DNA from: Gammaproteobacteria bacterium
Lineage (GTDB): Bacteria; Pseudomonadota; Gammaproteobacteria; Steroidobacterales; Steroidobacteraceae
Length of the DNA: 7,302 nt
Reading direction: 5' to 3'
Assembly: GCA_030043215.1 (NCBI GenBank)
Contig: JASHYG010000443.1
Location: 1 to 7,302 of the forward strand
Program-made: the position numbers and the translations under genes
The notes under the pieces: generated by a model
What the model was told of the DNA's origin: nothing
The model's database searches: none
What the model saw: only the letters and a program-made list of their open reading frames with translations
Shown here: piece after piece, positions 6,143 through 7,302 of the stretch
Layout: the number at the start of each line of letters is the position of its first letter
How positions within the stretch are numbered: the stretch's first letter is position 1

Positions 6143-6696
6143 TGCTGCGGCACCTTCCCAACCTCATCTGCATCGCGCGGATCGCGCTCATCTGGCCGGT
6201 CGTCGCGGCGCTGCGCGGCGCGGACTACGAGGTCGCCATGCTGCTCTTTGCGCTCGCGGCCGTGTCCGACGGGCTCGATGGCTATCTTGCCAAGCGCTTC
6301 AACTGGACCTCCGATCTCGGCAAGCTCCTCGATCCGGCGGCGGACAAGCTGCTGCTCGTCTGCGTGTTCGTGAGCGCCGCGTGGCTCGGCCTCGCGCCGC
6401 GCTGGCTCACCGCCGCCGTGGTGGCGCGGGACGTGCTGATCGCGCTCGGCGCTCTCGTCTTTCGCATGGGATTCGGGCCACTGCAAGGCCGGCCCACGCT
6501 TCTGAGCAAGCTCAACACCGCCGTGCAGCTCGCCTATCTGCTCTGCGTGATGGCTCACGCCGCGTTCTCGTTCGCAAGCCCGGGGGCCCTCGAGGCGTTT
6601 GCCGGGGTCACGCTCGTCACGACCGTGGTCTCCGGGGCGGATTACGTGGTCGCATTCACGCGCCGCGCCTTCGCCGTGCCCGCCCGGCCTTCCTGA
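6139..6696 (+). CDS. CDP-alcohol phosphatidyltransferase, PgsA-like membrane enzyme
   Basis: The 185-residue protein carries the family signature D-x2-D-G-x2-A-R-x8-G-x3-D-x3-D with residues Asp44, Asp47, Gly48, Ala51, Gly61, Asp65 and Asp69; the usual Arg after Ala51 is Lys52. The four Asp residues bind metal and CDP in this family. About six hydrophobic segments fit an inner-membrane enzyme (roughly 10-25, 31-43, 71-86, 89-108, 125-146, 150-173). SKLNT (123-127) resembles the conserved SGK-x-x-T segment of PgsA. The reaction is transfer of a phosphatidyl group from CDP-diacylglycerol to an alcohol. Glycerol-3-phosphate (giving PG phosphate) is the likely acceptor, but the sequence does not prove it. 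Start choice: ATG 6139 overlaps the previous TGA; a second ATG follows at 6142. No ribosome binding site is seen, so coupling is expected. The stop overlaps hda (TGATG). Confidence 0.92.
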   Translation: MMLRHLPNLICIARIALIWPVVAALRGADYEVAMLLFALAAVSDGLDGYLAKRFNWTSDLGKLLDPAADKLLLVCVFVSAAWLGLAPRWLTAAVVARDVLIALGALVFRMGFGPLQGRPTLLSKLNTAVQLAYLLCVMAHAAFSFASPGALEAFAGVTLVTTVVSGADYVVAFTRRAFAVPARPS

Positions 6697-7302
6697 TGCG
6701 CCAGCTTCCTCTCGGTATCCGGACCCTGGATCGCGCCCTGTTCGCGAGCTTCCTCGCAGGCCGCGACGCACAGGCCGTCGAGCATCTGAGATCGCTCGCG
6801 CAGGGCGCCGCCGCCGGGGCCGCCTGGATCTGCGGACCGAGCGGGGCCGGCAAGACCCATCTGCTGCAGGCGACTTGCGTGCTCGCGAGCGAGCGGCTGC
6901 GCGCGGGGTATCTCCCCTTGCGCGAGCTCGGTCCGCTCGGGAGCGGCGCGCTCGAAGGGCTGACCGAGCTCGGCTGCCTGTGCTTGGACGACCTCGACGC
7001 CGTCGCCGGGAACCCCGAATGGGAGCGCGCTCTCTTCGGCCTGCACCGTGAGATGGAGGAGCGGGGCGGCCGGCTGGTGGCCGCGGCGCAGGGGCCTCCC
7101 GCGCTCATCGGATGGGCGCTCGGGGACCTCGGCTCGCGCTGGGCCGCGAGCGCCGTCTTCCAGCTGCGAGGCCTCGAGGAGACCGAGCGTACGCGGGCCC
7201 TGCAGCTGCGCGCACGTGCGCGGGGGCTCGAGCTGCCGGACGACACGGCACGGTGGCTGCAGCGGCGCTATCCCCGGGACATGCGCACGCTCTACGACCT
7301 TC
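6696..7302 (+). CDS. hda: Hda, DnaA-related regulator of replication initiation (3' end cut by window edge)
   Basis: The frame from the ATG at 6696 is open for 202 codons to the right edge; Hda proteins are about 230-250 residues, so little is missing. Near the N-terminus QLPLGI (3-8) matches the beta-clamp-binding motif of Hda. The AAA+ ATPase core shows Walker A GPSGAGKTH (47-55), Walker B LCLDDLD (95-101), a box VII-like LGSRW with candidate Arg finger Arg148, and the sensor 2-like YPRDMRTLYDL (192-202). In the known process (RIDA), Hda bound to the DNA-loaded clamp stimulates hydrolysis of ATP on DnaA, preventing re-initiation. The DNA-binding domain IV of DnaA should be absent, but that part would lie beyond the edge. 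The short N-terminus, starting directly with the clamp motif, separates it from DnaA. No Shine-Dalgarno is visible; translation is probably coupled to the phosphatidyltransferase. Confidence 0.93.
   Translation, partial: MRQLPLGIRTLDRALFASFLAGRDAQAVEHLRSLAQGAAAGAAWICGPSGAGKTHLLQATCVLASERLRAGYLPLRELGPLGSGALEGLTELGCLCLDDLDAVAGNPEWERALFGLHREMEERGGRLVAAAQGPPALIGWALGDLGSRWAASAVFQLRGLEETERTRALQLRARARGLELPDDTARWLQRRYPRDMRTLYDL

Overview
This is a GC-rich (roughly two-thirds G+C), densely coded chromosomal segment. The genes point to a gammaproteobacterium: a dCTP deaminase of the Pseudomonas/Xanthomonas sequence type, a DUF2066 gene leading to hda (the replication regulator related to DnaA), and an mrp-dcd pair. 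A lineage near Xanthomonadales, Nevskiales/Steroidobacterales or Chromatiales would fit, but I cannot fix the genus. There are no RNA genes, insertion sequences, CRISPR arrays or obvious signs of transfer.

Layout. (1) Positions 1-2378, minus strand: one long open frame, cut by the left window edge, encoding many HEAT-type helical repeats followed by a Hanks-type Ser/Thr protein kinase. (2) Positions 2379-2629: a 251-bp divergent intergenic region with a perfect 7-bp stem/4-nt loop inverted repeat upstream of mrp. (3) Positions 2630-4318, plus strand: mrp/apbC (Fe-S carrier ATPase) and dcd (dCTP deaminase), 27 bp apart and probably one transcript. (4) Positions 4315-5052, minus strand: an exported DUF3108 protein whose stop codon overlaps the dcd stop codon tail-to-tail by 4 bp. 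(5) Positions 5053-5197: a short divergent control region with a 13-bp direct repeat and a -10-like hexamer. (6) Positions 5198-7302, plus strand: an exported DUF2066 protein, a CDP-alcohol phosphatidyltransferase and hda. These are joined by ATGA and TGATG stop/start overlaps, and hda is cut by the right edge.

How the genes work together. Mrp-Dcd is an Fe-S/nucleotide housekeeping pair, functionally linked only by co-transcription as far as can be seen. The DUF2066-phosphatidyltransferase-Hda cassette puts a phospholipid head-group enzyme in tight translational coupling with the protein that stimulates hydrolysis of DnaA-bound ATP. That is notable because acidic phospholipids are themselves reported to affect DnaA nucleotide state. 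The least ordinary item is the HEAT-kinase protein: its kinase domain is C-terminal behind about 450 residues of helical scaffold, the reverse of the common bacterial layout. I see no clear evidence of a wholly new multi-gene system; the HEAT-kinase and the two divergent control regions deserve the closest second look.
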